Assembly (NCBI GenBank): GCA_009788055.1
Contig: WQSG01000007.1
Location: forward strand, 294-64,293
Direction: 5' to 3'
Length of the DNA stretch: 64,000 nucleotides
From: Defluviitaleaceae bacterium
Lineage (GTDB): Bacteria; Bacillota; Clostridia; Lachnospirales; WQUN01
This document shows, piece by piece, positions 7,858 through 17,009 of the stretch. The notes beneath the pieces are model-generated. The model was not told where the DNA came from and searched no databases. It worked only from the letters and a program-made list of their open reading frames with translations. The stretch's first letter is position 1, and every line of letters starts with the position of its first letter. Position numbers and translations under genes: made by a program.

Positions 7858-8793
7858 ATGCCCGGTTTTTTAACGCATTGCATAGCCGGAAAGGCGGCAT
7901 TACAGGCGGTTTCTGCGGAGATTCGCGAGAAGATTACAGCCGAAGAGCGGCTATATAATTTGGGAACGCAGGGGCCGGATATTTTTTTCTATTATCTGCC
8001 GGGGCAGGTGCGGAAGCGTTCGCGGGGGATAGCGCAAGAGATGCACGGGTGTGGGCTTGGGCTGTTTTTGGCGTACATGGCAAAGTTGGCGAAGCTTGCG
8101 CCGCCGCAGGAGCAAGACACGATTTTTGCATACACGGCGGGATTTTTGATGCACTACACGGTGGATTGTCATGCGCACCCGTATGTGTATGCGCGGGCGT
8201 TTGTTAAGGACGCGCCGAAAATAAAAAACAGTGCGTTGCACAGGAAATTTGAAACGGCAATAGATGTTTCTCTGTTAAAGTTGGTGAGCGGAAAAAAACC
8301 TGCGGGCATTAACCAGTGGGAGCTTATTAACGCACCGAAAAGCGGGCTTTGCATTGCGGCAGAAGCGTTAAGCCACGGCATTTGTGCAATTTATAACAGG
8401 AACGTACCGCCCAAAGTGACACGGCGGGCACTGCAATTTACCATAAACGCAACGCGGCTTTTGCAGTCTAAAAACGGGCGGCGCAAGCGTTTTATGGAGA
8501 TTGCGGAAAACTTGGTTGCGGGCGAAGCAATGGCGTCGTGCATCATTCATATGCAGGAAGTCCCCGACGAGGACGATTATCTGAACCTGAAAAAAACCGA
8601 GTGGCAAGCACCATGGTCTTCGGAAGAAGAAAAATACACAGACAGCTTTATGGAGCGTTACAGTGCCGCAGTGGAAGAAGGCGCGGAGCTAATCGAAACA
8701 ATGCACTCATACATTTACGGCGATTTGCCGTTTGAAGTTCTGACAGAAAAACTGGGCAATCGCTCATTGAAAACGGGGCTACAGTGTGCTTAG
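7858..8793 (+). CDS. Zinc-dependent phospholipase C family protein
   Basis: The 311-residue protein begins MPGFLTHCIAGKAAL and contains GTQGPDIFFYYLPGQ and LMHYTVDCHAHPYVYARA, the histidine- and aspartate-rich metal-binding pattern of PF00882 proteins. No signal peptide is visible, so it is probably cytoplasmic and may not be a true secreted phospholipase. AAGAGG precedes the ATG. The last 8 bp overlap the next gene, indicating coupled translation with the flavoprotein. Confidence 0.8.
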   Translation: MPGFLTHCIAGKAALQAVSAEIREKITAEERLYNLGTQGPDIFFYYLPGQVRKRSRGIAQEMHGCGLGLFLAYMAKLAKLAPPQEQDTIFAYTAGFLMHYTVDCHAHPYVYARAFVKDAPKIKNSALHRKFETAIDVSLLKLVSGKKPAGINQWELINAPKSGLCIAAEALSHGICAIYNRNVPPKVTRRALQFTINATRLLQSKNGRRKRFMEIAENLVAGEAMASCIIHMQEVPDEDDYLNLKKTEWQAPWSSEEEKYTDSFMERYSAAVEEGAELIETMHSYIYGDLPFEVLTEKLGNRSLKTGLQCA

Positions 8794-10015
8794 CGTAATT
8801 GTAATCGGCGGCGGGCCGGCGGGAATGCTTGCGGCGGGAACAGCCGCAGAGGGCGGCGCGAAGGTCACGCTGCTGGAGAAGAACGAAAAACTGGGAAAGA
8901 AACTGCACATCACGGGCAAAGGGCGTTGCAATATCACAAACGATACAGACGTTCGCGGCTTGCTTGACCACGTTGTAACAAATTCGCGGTTTTTAAACAG
9001 CGCGTTTTACACGTTCGACAGCCACGCACTTATGTCGTTTCCTGCATTTGCGGATGTGCCGTTTAAAACGGAACGCGGCGGGCGTGTCTTTCCGCAAAGC
9101 GACAAGGCAGACGACGTAAATCAAGCCCTTGCAAAATGGTTGGGCGAAGTTGGCGCAACCGTTCGGCTTAAAACCGAGGTGCAAAAAATTTTACATGAAA
9201 ACGATTCTTTCACCATAACCACGGCGGATAAAATATACACAGCCGATGCGGTAATCATCGCCACGGGCGGGCTAAGCTACCCGTCAACAGGCTCTACGGG
9301 CGACGGATACGCCTTTGCAAAAAAATTCGGGCATACCATTATCGAAACCGCACCCGCCCTTGTTCCCCTTATCACGGCAGAAAAATGGGTTTCTTCGCTG
9401 GAAGGTCTTAGCCTGAAAAATGTTTGCCTAACCGCAAAAAATTCTGAAACCCTATACGAAGAAACAGGCGAAATGCTTTTCACCGCGAAGGGCGTAACGG
9501 GGCCGCTTGTTCTGCGGGCAAGTTCGTACTTATGCAACGCGCTTGCAGGCGCGAAACTCCTCATAGACCTAAAACCCGCCCTCTCCCACGAGCAACTTGA
9601 CGCCCGCATTCTCCGCGATTTTTCCGAAACAAAAAACCGTAACTTCGCAAACTCGCTGGACAAGCTTCTCCCAAAACGGCTAATCGAAACCATAATCTCG
9701 CTCTCGGAAATTTCGCCCTTCACAAAAGTACACACCATCACCCGCGCACAACGCCAAACCCTAATCACGCTACTAAAATCCCTACCCCTCACACCCACCG
9801 CTACCGCAGGTTTCCGCGAAGCCGTTATAACTCGCGGCGGCGTCTCCACCCGCGAAATAAACCCCTCAACCCTAATGTCCAAACTTCAACCCGGCCTTTT
9901 TTTCGCCGGCGAACTCATAGATACAGACGCAAAAACAGGCGGCTACAATCTGCAAATCGCGTTTTCTACAGGGCGACTTGCAGGGCTGTCGGCAATCGAA
10001 TTTTTAGAAAGATAA
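8786..10015 (+). CDS. HI0933-family FAD-dependent oxidoreductase
   Basis: The 409-residue flavoprotein starts at GTG 8786. It has an N-terminal Rossmann FAD site (VIVIGGGPAGMLAAGTAAEGG), the family signature KLHITGKGRCNITN, ATGGLSYPSTGSTGDGY, and the C-terminal GGVSTREINPSTL and GELIDTDAKTGGYNLQIAFSTG. Related proteins are annotated as aminoacetone oxidase family or BaiN-like; the substrate is not predictable. In Firmicutes this gene commonly precedes cmk and plsC, as it does here. The TAA stop (10013-10015) is the first three bases of a palindromic repeat end (TAAGACC). Confidence 0.9.
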   Translation: MLSVIVIGGGPAGMLAAGTAAEGGAKVTLLEKNEKLGKKLHITGKGRCNITNDTDVRGLLDHVVTNSRFLNSAFYTFDSHALMSFPAFADVPFKTERGGRVFPQSDKADDVNQALAKWLGEVGATVRLKTEVQKILHENDSFTITTADKIYTADAVIIATGGLSYPSTGSTGDGYAFAKKFGHTIIETAPALVPLITAEKWVSSLEGLSLKNVCLTAKNSETLYEETGEMLFTAKGVTGPLVLRASSYLCNALAGAKLLIDLKPALSHEQLDARILRDFSETKNRNFANSLDKLLPKRLIETIISLSEISPFTKVHTITRAQRQTLITLLKSLPLTPTATAGFREAVITRGGVSTREINPSTLMSKLQPGLFFAGELIDTDAKTGGYNLQIAFSTGRLAGLSAIEFLER

Positions 10016-10170
10016 GACCGTGGGGGCTCCGCCCCCACACCCCCGCAAGGGACTTCGTCCCTTGACCCTATCTCGAAAACCGCGTACGCGGTTTTCAGGT
10101 CAAAGTTTTTTGTCGAACTTTTTTTCAAAAAAGTTCGTAGGGGTTCGGGGGCAACGCCCCCGAGGTCTTA
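10013..10170. repeat. Palindromic repeat family, copy 3 (complete reference copy)
   Basis: This full copy (158 bp) runs from TAAGACC to GGTCTTA. Hairpins in order are GTGGGGGCTCCGCCCCCAC, CAAGGGACTTCGTCCCTTG, AAAACCGCGTACGCGGTTTT, GAACTTTTTTTC/AAAAAAGTTC, and CGGGGGCAACGCCCCCG. It separates the HI0933-type gene from cmk on the same strand and contributes the upstream gene's stop codon. Confidence 0.9.
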
Positions 10171-10188
10171 AAAAGGAGTGAATTAATT

Positions 10189-10866
10189 ATGAAAAAAGGA
10201 TTCGCAATTGCAATTGACGGGCCGGGCGGCGTTGGAAAAAGCACGGCGGCGCGGCTTGTTGCGCAGGAATTGGGCATGGCGTATATCGACACGGGCGCGA
10301 TGTACAGGGCGGTCGCGCTGTACCAGATTGAAAACGGGATTAATATGTATAATGACGAAAAGCTGGAACGGTCGTTGAAGGATATCGCGCTGGAGATTGT
10401 AAATGACGGCGGTGTGCAAAAAATATTGCTTAACGGGCGCGACGTTACGGATTTGATTCGCACGCAGGAGGTTTCGGAAGGGGCATCTGTGGTGGCGGCT
10501 AATTTGCGTGTGCGGGAAAAATTGGTTGCACAGCAAAAGCAAATGGCGGCGGCGGGGCGCGTTGTGATGGACGGACGCGACATAGGTACGCACGTTTTGC
10601 CGTGGGCGCAAATAAAAATCTACTTAGACGCACCGCCCGAAATTCGCGCCCAACGCCGCGTTCTGGAACTTGAAGAAAAAGGCCAACCCGAAGACTACAA
10701 ACACATTTACGCGGGCATAGTGGCTCGCGACAAACGCGACAGAAGCCGCAAGCACAACCCGCTTATTCAAGCCGAGGACGCGGTATATCTAAGCACCGCA
10801 CAAAACGAGTCGCCCAAGGACACCGCACGGGATATCGTAAATATCTACGAAGAGAGAGGGTATTAG
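10189..10866 (+). CDS. cmk: Cytidylate kinase
   Basis: Cmk (225 aa) phosphorylates CMP and dCMP. The P-loop is GPGGVGKSTAARLVAQELG, followed by YIDTGAMYRAVAL, the substrate-site VMDGRDIGTHVLP, and a lid region ending RDKRDRSRKHNPLIQAEDA. Length and motif order are those of bacterial Cmk. AAAGGAG lies before the ATG. plsC follows after 3 bp, a standard cmk-plsC pair. Confidence 0.97.
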   Translation: MKKGFAIAIDGPGGVGKSTAARLVAQELGMAYIDTGAMYRAVALYQIENGINMYNDEKLERSLKDIALEIVNDGGVQKILLNGRDVTDLIRTQEVSEGASVVAANLRVREKLVAQQKQMAAAGRVVMDGRDIGTHVLPWAQIKIYLDAPPEIRAQRRVLELEEKGQPEDYKHIYAGIVARDKRDRSRKHNPLIQAEDAVYLSTAQNESPKDTARDIVNIYEERGY

Positions 10867-10869
10867 AGG

Positions 10870-11454
10870 ATGTTTTACAAAACGTGCAGGGTAATCGCAT
10901 GGATTATAGGTCACATAATATATCGGTTTGAAGTAACGGGGCGCGAAAACATACCAAAAGACGGCGCGTTTCTGATATGCGCAAACCATATCCACGCCTT
11001 CGACCCAATTGTTCTGGGGATTTTCACCAAGCGCATACCGCGATTTATGGCGAAGAAAGAACTCTTCAAAACGCGGCTGTCCAACTGGTTTTTCCGCAAT
11101 TACGGCGCGTACCCCATAGACCGCCAAGCCGCCGCAGACATGACCGCTTTCCGCACAACCATGGACATACTAAAAAGCGGCGACGGTCTTATCATCTTCT
11201 CCCAAGGCACACGCATGAAAGACTTTGATAACGCCAAAAGCGGCGTTGCCGTATTCGCACTAAAAAGCGGCGCACCAATAATCCCAACAGGCATACGCGC
11301 AAGTTACAAACTTTTCTCCAAAGTCCATGTCCACTACGGCGAACCCATCACCATGGACGAATACGCGGGCGAAAAAGTAAAAACAGAACTGGTAGAAAAA
11401 GTCATGTCGAAAGTCATAGGTAGCGTTACAAAACTTGCCGCAGAGCCGAGTTGA
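10870..11454 (+). CDS. plsC: 1-acyl-sn-glycerol-3-phosphate acyltransferase
   Basis: PlsC (194 aa) acylates lysophosphatidic acid at the membrane. The catalytic HX4D motif is NHIHAFDP, with an FRNYGAYPIDR block after it and IIPTGI near the end. The usual EGTR motif reads QGTR (FSQGTRMKDF), a substitution in the glycerophosphate-binding site. A hydrophobic N-terminal stretch could anchor it to the membrane. It is cotranscribed with cmk and ends before a repeat that includes a terminator hairpin. Confidence 0.92.
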   Translation: MFYKTCRVIAWIIGHIIYRFEVTGRENIPKDGAFLICANHIHAFDPIVLGIFTKRIPRFMAKKELFKTRLSNWFFRNYGAYPIDRQAAADMTAFRTTMDILKSGDGLIIFSQGTRMKDFDNAKSGVAVFALKSGAPIIPTGIRASYKLFSKVHVHYGEPITMDEYAGEKVKTELVEKVMSKVIGSVTKLAAEPS

Positions 11455-11463
11455 TGGCGTAGA

Positions 11464-11560
11464 AAACCTCGGGGGCGTTGCCCCCGAACCCCCACAAGGG
11501 GGACATTGCCCCCCTTGACCCCCAAAATAAAAACCGCGCATTTGCGCGGTTTTTGATTTC
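11464..11560. repeat. Palindromic repeat family, copy 4 (left half, terminator-like)
   Basis: This partial copy has AACCTCGGGGGCGTTGCCCCC, CAAGGGGGACATTGCCCCCCTTG and AAAAACCGCGCATTTGCGCGGTTTTT. The last hairpin with its T-run (about 11527-11553) could stop transcripts from both convergent genes, plsC and the FecR/GLUG gene. Confidence 0.8.
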
Positions 11561-11577
11561 ACTATAGCGTTTAGATT

Positions 11578-14490
11578 TTACTCCTCTGCATATTCACACA
11601 AAACCTCCGGGATTTCACCGATGTGAATGGCGAACGTCACGAGGTATGGCGCGGGTGAAGCGGGTGCGTTCGGGACGGAGGGGGATTGCGGTGCATAGAT
11701 TTGTACGAGGATTGGCATTTCGCCTGTGATGTCCCAGTATTCCGCGCTCCAACCAAGGTATTCGAGGATGTAGCGCAGATCTCCTATATGGAAGCATATG
11801 CCGTTTGTGCTGTCATATCCGAGGGTGTAATCGCCGCCGTTGTCGTCTGTGTCGTCGGTATCATCGGAGTCGTCTGTTCCGTCGCCGTTATCTGCGGGCG
11901 GTACGGGGCTTCCGTTATCGTAATCGTCATCGAGTGAGGGAACGAAGGGCAACAATGATGCAGGGAATTCCATATCAGCGCGGGCGTGGTTGTTGATTAG
12001 TGTGCCTATGCCAAACCCGCCTGAAAGTCCTACGTTCATGCCAACAATTCTTGAAACGGTCGCGCCTGAAAGAATCGGGTTTAACGCAACGCTGTGGCGA
12101 ATTTCGCCCGTGTTAAGACCTGCAATGCCGCCTGTCGCACCAACGGTTGCAAATGCTGCGCCGCTTGCAAAGCTGTAGCTTATTGCAGAACCCGCGCCGT
12201 TGAAACCGACCAAGCCGCCCAAACCACCTTCGGTTAGGTTGATTGCGTAACGCGTAACCGTGCCTGTTGCGTAGGTGTTGGTGATTGTTGCGTATTGCGT
12301 TGTGTAGGTGTCGTCGTACGGTACTTGCGCGCCGTCGCTGAAGCCTATCAACCCGCCAACTGCCGCACTGCCTGTTACGTGACCCGTGGCAAAGCTTGAA
12401 GATATTGCACCGCCAAGGTTTGCGCCAACAAGCCCGCCAACGCGAGAGCCTGTGCCCAGTACGTTGCCTGTTGCAAAGCTGTTTACGATAACGCCTAGGC
12501 TGTTTGCACCTACCAAACCGCCTACGCTTCCGTTTCCGCTAATGTTTCCTGTTGCGTGGCTTGCTTCTATTTTACCGCTGTTTTCGCCGGCAATGCCGCC
12601 CACGCCGTTGCTTGCGCCTGTTGTTACATTGCCTGTTGCAAAGCTGTTTACGATTTCTCCGCCAAAACAGTTATTTCCAACCAAACCGCCAACTTGGCTA
12701 CGAACGCCCATTCCGAATACGTTGCCGCTTGCAGAACTGTCTGCAATAACACCGAAACGATTTTCTCCAACCAGTCCGCCAACGGATTGGTCGCCGATTA
12801 CATATGACGATGTTGCGCTGTTGCTAACCGTTGCACGACGGAATTTGTATGCTTCATATTCGTCATCAAAAGCGTAGAATCCGCTGTTTACACCCGCGAT
12901 ACCACCGACAAAAACCATGCCGTTTATATCGCCGCCGGCGTAACTGTCTTTAATTATCCCTGCGTTTATCCCTGCAATTCCGCCCACTGCACCGGCGTAT
13001 TTACCTCCTGTGCGCATATAATATCCATAAAAATACAGTTCTGCTTGGGTCACATTTACCAAGGACGTAACATTTTCAATCAGTCCCATATTAAATGCAG
13101 TCAACCCGCCCGCGTCTATGCTGAACGCGAAATACCTATAATGAACATAGTCACTGCGGAGTTCTTGATACCATTCGGGAAAACTTGCAAATAATTCCAG
13201 ATAGGGATACACCGTAATGTTTCCGTCAACGTTAAGGTCGCGTACAACCGCGTCAATGCCAATATGACCGAACAACCCCGCACCTGCCCCCGGGCCTGTT
13301 ACTTCCCACTCGTAAGGGCAGTATGGTGCAGATGCTGTCATGGAAAAATCCACCGTGATAGTGTAATCCGCGCCGTCGAACACGCCGCCGAGTTCGCCGA
13401 GGCTTGTCGCAGGAACGCCCTCGATTTCGATATCCGCGCCCAACACGAAATGCCTTTCTGCGCAGTACATATATGCCGCCATCCAGTTAATGCACTCTTG
13501 CGTCAAAAGCACGAACGGGTCTTCTTCCGTTCCCGTGCCGTAACCTGAGGGCGGGGCTATTTCGTCGTTGTCGCAGGTGCAGTCGTCACATTCATCAGTA
13601 GGAGGCGGTGTTGGGGATGGCGTAGGTCTTGGGCCTGTGAAACCGCTTCCGCCGCCTCGGCTTCCACCGCCACCCGCAGGTGCTGAAGGCGCAGAGGGTG
13701 CGGACGGTGCCGCCGCAGGTGTGCCCGGCATTGGAACAACCGCCGCCGCCACTTGGGCTTGCACCGCCGCGATTGCCGCGTCTGCCACTTGGCGTTGCGC
13801 TTGCGCTTCGGTGGTACGCGCTTCAATCAGCGCGGGCAGTGCTTCAACCACTGCCGTCTCCAAAACGCCCGCGTCCATCAAATATGCCATGTTATCTTGA
13901 ATCGCAACCAGCGTGAACAAATTTAACGCGCCAACATCAATCGCGCCAACCGCAGGTGCCGCGCCGCTCGCGCTTACGCTCATCTGCGAACCCGCAGGAA
14001 GCGGTTGCCCGTTCACTTCGCCCGCGCCTGAAAGCATTACGATTTCCACATTGCCTGCGCCCGCCGCGCTCATGGTATACAGCGTACCGCGTACCGTAAG
14101 CCCGACATTGCCAACGCGTGTTTCCAGCGTAGTGCCTTGGTCTTGCGTATCTGCCTTCACAAGCGCGCTTCCGCTTTGCACAGACAGTTGCAATCTGCGG
14201 CGCGTAGCACTTACCGCAACTCTACTATTCTGGTCCATTTTCAAAACAGAGATGGCATCCATCTGCAAATACAGATACGAATCCCGCCCCGTTGTAATCG
14301 TATTTCCCCTACTCAACCGTTGCCCGACACGCGGCGTCGCGCTTCTGCCGTTGCCCCTTGCCACGGTAACATTGTCGCCCTCCACGCGGTGAACGGTAAT
14401 CACCCTTGCAGAATTTTCCGACGCGTACACATTCGCTGTAAGACCCAGCACCATACACGCCACCATAATCCATGCCACAACTTTTTTCAT
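11578..14490 (-). CDS. Secreted FecR-domain protein with GLUG repeats
   Basis: The start is ATG 14490 (970 aa), preceded by GGGGGA; an upstream in-frame ATG (14505) overlaps that site. In order: signal peptide (MKKVVAWIMVACMVLGLTA), a FecR domain (about residues 25-200), a Gln/Ala-rich helix, a Gly/Ser/Pro linker ending in a short Cys/Asp cluster (DECDDCTCDNDE), then about ten GLUG-type repeats (GGLVGAN, SFATGNV) and a Thr/Asp-rich segment (DDSDDTDDTDDNGG). GLUG repeats form beta-helical surface folds. No sortase motif, SLH domain or dockerin is seen, so attachment is unexplained. There is no FecI-type sigma factor nearby. Confidence 0.8.
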   Translation of the reverse strand: MKKVVAWIMVACMVLGLTANVYASENSARVITVHRVEGDNVTVARGNGRSATPRVGQRLSRGNTITTGRDSYLYLQMDAISVLKMDQNSRVAVSATRRRLQLSVQSGSALVKADTQDQGTTLETRVGNVGLTVRGTLYTMSAAGAGNVEIVMLSGAGEVNGQPLPAGSQMSVSASGAAPAVGAIDVGALNLFTLVAIQDNMAYLMDAGVLETAVVEALPALIEARTTEAQAQRQVADAAIAAVQAQVAAAVVPMPGTPAAAPSAPSAPSAPAGGGGSRGGGSGFTGPRPTPSPTPPPTDECDDCTCDNDEIAPPSGYGTGTEEDPFVLLTQECINWMAAYMYCAERHFVLGADIEIEGVPATSLGELGGVFDGADYTITVDFSMTASAPYCPYEWEVTGPGAGAGLFGHIGIDAVVRDLNVDGNITVYPYLELFASFPEWYQELRSDYVHYRYFAFSIDAGGLTAFNMGLIENVTSLVNVTQAELYFYGYYMRTGGKYAGAVGGIAGINAGIIKDSYAGGDINGMVFVGGIAGVNSGFYAFDDEYEAYKFRRATVSNSATSSYVIGDQSVGGLVGENRFGVIADSSASGNVFGMGVRSQVGGLVGNNCFGGEIVNSFATGNVTTGASNGVGGIAGENSGKIEASHATGNISGNGSVGGLVGANSLGVIVNSFATGNVLGTGSRVGGLVGANLGGAISSSFATGHVTGSAAVGGLIGFSDGAQVPYDDTYTTQYATITNTYATGTVTRYAINLTEGGLGGLVGFNGAGSAISYSFASGAAFATVGATGGIAGLNTGEIRHSVALNPILSGATVSRIVGMNVGLSGGFGIGTLINNHARADMEFPASLLPFVPSLDDDYDNGSPVPPADNGDGTDDSDDTDDTDDNGGDYTLGYDSTNGICFHIGDLRYILEYLGWSAEYWDITGEMPILVQIYAPQSPSVPNAPASPAPYLVTFAIHIGEIPEVLCEYAEE

Positions 14491-14519
14491 TTTCTTTTCC
14501 CCCATCTATTTATAAGTTT

Positions 14520-14690
14520 TAAGACCGCGGGGCTTTGCCCCGCACCCCACAAACTTTTTGAAAAAAGTTTGAACAAAAACTTTAAAATGGACTAGGAATT
14601 AAGCTGTGTCGCAATTCCAAGTTAAAGTTTTTGCCCCGCTTTTTTCAAAAAGCGGGTGGGGGTTCGGGGGAGACCCCCCCGAGAACTTAA
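14520..14690. repeat. Palindromic repeat family, copy 5
   Basis: About 171 bp, running from AAGACCGCGGGGC through CAAACTTTTTGAAAAAAGTTTG and GGAATT...AATTCC to GTTAAAGTTTTTGCCCCGC and GAGAACTTAA. It lies between the NHL gene and the FecR/GLUG gene, both on the minus strand. The central hairpin differs from copies 1 and 3. Confidence 0.85.
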
Positions 14691-14693
14691 CCG

Positions 14694-16145
14694 CTAAAGC
14701 CGAATAATACGAATTACATTGTTGCCTGTGTCTGCGATATATAAATTCATGCCGCGAACTAAAACGCCGCGTGGCAGATGAAATTCGGATTGTGCGAGAG
14801 TACCGTCTGTGTGGTCGGCGTAGTGAGTACCCGCGAGGGTTGTGGAAACGCCGTCAATTGTTAGTGTGCGGATAAGATTGTTACCGCTGTCTGCAATGAT
14901 GAGGGTATCGCCGAAAAGGGATAACCCAACGGGTATGCTGAACGCCGCGCTGTAGCTGTACGGCAAGAAGCTTTCTGCGAACCAGCCTATCGGCACTTCG
15001 TCGAAGTCGTATGTTTCGTACCACTCAACTTGGGAGGGAAGAAGAACTTGCCCGCCGATTGTGCGAACCTCACCGTTTTCTATTACGCGAATTAAATGGT
15101 TGCCCGTGTCTGCCACGAAGATTCTGCCGTCGGGGCAAACGGTGATACCCATTGGCGCGTTAAATAACGCCGCATCTGACGCACCGTCATAAAAACCGTA
15201 CTCGCCCAATTGCCCTGCAATTGTTGTAACTTCGCCCGTGGGCGAAACCGCACGAATTGCATGGTTTAGCGTATCCGCAACAAAAAGATTTCCGCAAGGC
15301 GCGTACACAATCGCCGTGGGTTTGTTAAAGCCTTGCGCAAATGTGAAAACATTTCCGTCCGTTATTACACGAATTACGTCGTTGCCGCTGTCGGTGATAA
15401 AAATGCGACCTTCGCTGTCAATCGCGCCGTCGGTGGGGCGGTTGAACAGTGCGTCTGCAACTGCGCCGTCGGCGTGTGCGCCGTATGGAAAACCGTAATC
15501 ATCATCGGGAAGAACCGTCCCCGCAAGGGTCGTGACTTCTCCCGTGGGCTGAATCACGCGGATTAAATTATTGTACGTATCTGCAATATACAAACGAACA
15601 CTGTTTTCATTGCCGAAAATGCCGCTAGGCAGATTAAACTGCGCGTGAAAACCGTCTGCGTATCCCGGTATGCCCATGCCCGCGATTGTTCCGACCGCGT
15701 ACACATTGCTTGGGCGCGTCACCATAACGGTGCGCGTTGCGGCATCCCAGTCTATTTCGTGGCCAACGCCTTCAACCACGGCACGAAGAGGAATCATTAT
15801 TCTGCCGTTAAAGTTTTGCGCGGGAACTTCCAATGCATAAACCGCGCCGTTTACACTAAAGTCACCGCTGTCTTGTGTTACCACAACCGTTGCGTCATAG
15901 CGGGTTAGTGTTACCGACCGCGCAACCGCGTCCCATGTAACGGTAAAGCCCATTGCTTCAAAAACCCCGCGCACAGGCACAAGGGTTCTGCCGCTTACAA
16001 AAATCGGCTCTTGGTCTTGAAAAACAACGGGTTCGCCGTTAACCAGCACGGTTGCCGCGTTCATTATAATTGAGTCACTTGCAAACACAGCCGTTGGCGC
16101 AACAAGCAACAACGCCGCAACCACAAGAATTTTAACGAATTTCAT
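14694..16145 (-). CDS. Secreted protein: copper amine oxidase-like N-terminal domain plus NHL repeats
   Basis: The 483-residue protein has a signal peptide (VKILVVAALLLVAPTAVFA). Residues about 25-145 carry a copper-amine-oxidase N-terminal-like stalk domain (GRTLVPVRGVFEAMGF, IMIPLRAVVEGVGHEIDWD). From about 150 to the end there are roughly six NHL repeats (LYIADTYNNLIRVI, IFVADTGNHLIRVI, LIIADSGNNLIRTL), which form a beta-propeller. No oxidase catalytic domain is present; the stalk domain is often a surface module in Clostridia. It lies 15 bp downstream of the aquaporin gene and is probably cotranscribed. Ligand unknown. Confidence 0.85.
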   Translation of the reverse strand: MKFVKILVVAALLLVAPTAVFASDSIIMNAATVLVNGEPVVFQDQEPIFVSGRTLVPVRGVFEAMGFTVTWDAVARSVTLTRYDATVVVTQDSGDFSVNGAVYALEVPAQNFNGRIMIPLRAVVEGVGHEIDWDAATRTVMVTRPSNVYAVGTIAGMGIPGYADGFHAQFNLPSGIFGNENSVRLYIADTYNNLIRVIQPTGEVTTLAGTVLPDDDYGFPYGAHADGAVADALFNRPTDGAIDSEGRIFITDSGNDVIRVITDGNVFTFAQGFNKPTAIVYAPCGNLFVADTLNHAIRAVSPTGEVTTIAGQLGEYGFYDGASDAALFNAPMGITVCPDGRIFVADTGNHLIRVIENGEVRTIGGQVLLPSQVEWYETYDFDEVPIGWFAESFLPYSYSAAFSIPVGLSLFGDTLIIADSGNNLIRTLTIDGVSTTLAGTHYADHTDGTLAQSEFHLPRGVLVRGMNLYIADTGNNVIRIIRL

Positions 16146-16160
16146 TGGTAAACCAACTTC

Positions 16161-16832
16161 CTATTTTTTAATAATGAAGCGGTATACCAGAACCGCCAAC
16201 GCCGCACCGATTAACGGCCCTAAGATGAAAACCCAAACGTCTGCAAGTGGCGCACCGCCCGCCAAAAGCGCAGGCCCGATACTTCTTGCAGGGTTCACGG
16301 AAGTTCCCGTAAGCGGAATACCCACAATATGCACAAATGTAAGCGTAAGACCGATTACAATACCTGCAACGCTTGCCATTTTTTCATTCGCCGTAACACA
16401 TAAAATTGTGAGAAGAAAGATAAACGTAAGCACTACTTCAATTATAATGCCGCCCGTAATGCCGCCCGCGTTTGCCACGCCGTTAGAGCCTAACGCACCC
16501 GTCATGTCTTCAATTCCGAAAGAAACAAAAAGCGCGAGCAATGCCGCGGCAACAAGCGCACCAATAACCTGCGCTATCACATATCCTGCAAAATCCACTA
16601 CGGAAAGCCGCTTGTCAAGCAACATCGCAAACGAAACCGCAGGGTTAATATGGCAACCGGAAACACTGCCGATAGCATACGCCATTGCCACAATCGAAAG
16701 ACCAAACGCAAACGCCACAGCCAAATGCCCGCCGCCCGCTGCCGCGCCAAGAAAAACAGCACTTCCGCAGCCCATAAACGTAAGCACAAATGTACCCAAG
16801 CACTCTGCCGAATATTTTTTCACATTACTCAT
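16161..16832 (-). CDS. aqpZ: Aquaporin Z-like water channel
   Basis: The 223-residue MIP-family protein has six membrane segments and the two NPA boxes (GCHINPAVS and TSVNPARS). The histidine before IPLTGTSVNPARS and the arginine after NPA match the narrow, water-selective filter of AqpZ and argue against a glycerol facilitator. AGGAGG precedes the ATG. A promoter lies upstream on the same strand. The downstream partner is an exported NHL protein, an unusual pairing. Confidence 0.92.
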   Translation of the reverse strand: MSNVKKYSAECLGTFVLTFMGCGSAVFLGAAAGGGHLAVAFAFGLSIVAMAYAIGSVSGCHINPAVSFAMLLDKRLSVVDFAGYVIAQVIGALVAAALLALFVSFGIEDMTGALGSNGVANAGGITGGIIIEVVLTFIFLLTILCVTANEKMASVAGIVIGLTLTFVHIVGIPLTGTSVNPARSIGPALLAGGAPLADVWVFILGPLIGAALAVLVYRFIIKK

Positions 16833-16883
16833 TTCCTACTACCTCCTGTGCTTTGAAGGGAAACACGCCCTTATATGGCATGA

Positions 16884-16912
16884 ATTGTAACACTTATGCC
16901 GATAGTTTACAA
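16884..16912 (-). promoter_or_regulatory. Promoter of aqpZ and the NHL gene
   Basis: On the minus strand, TTGTAA (16907-16912) and TACAAT (16884-16889) are 17 bp apart. They lie about 50 bp upstream of aqpZ. Confidence 0.55.
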
Positions 16913-16927
16913 GAGGGGAAAAAGTAA

Positions 16928-16963
16928 AAACCGCGCAAAATGCACGGCTTTGATTGCGGTAAA
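16928..16963 (-). terminator. Possible terminator of the cohesin/dockerin gene
   Basis: On the minus strand an ACCGC...GCGGT stem with imperfect inner pairing is followed by a TTTTT run, about 45 bp downstream of the stop codon. Confidence 0.4.
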
Positions 16964-17009
16964 GAAACTTGGGCGGTATTGAACACAGGTTCTTAGAGGG
17001 AGCGTGGCA

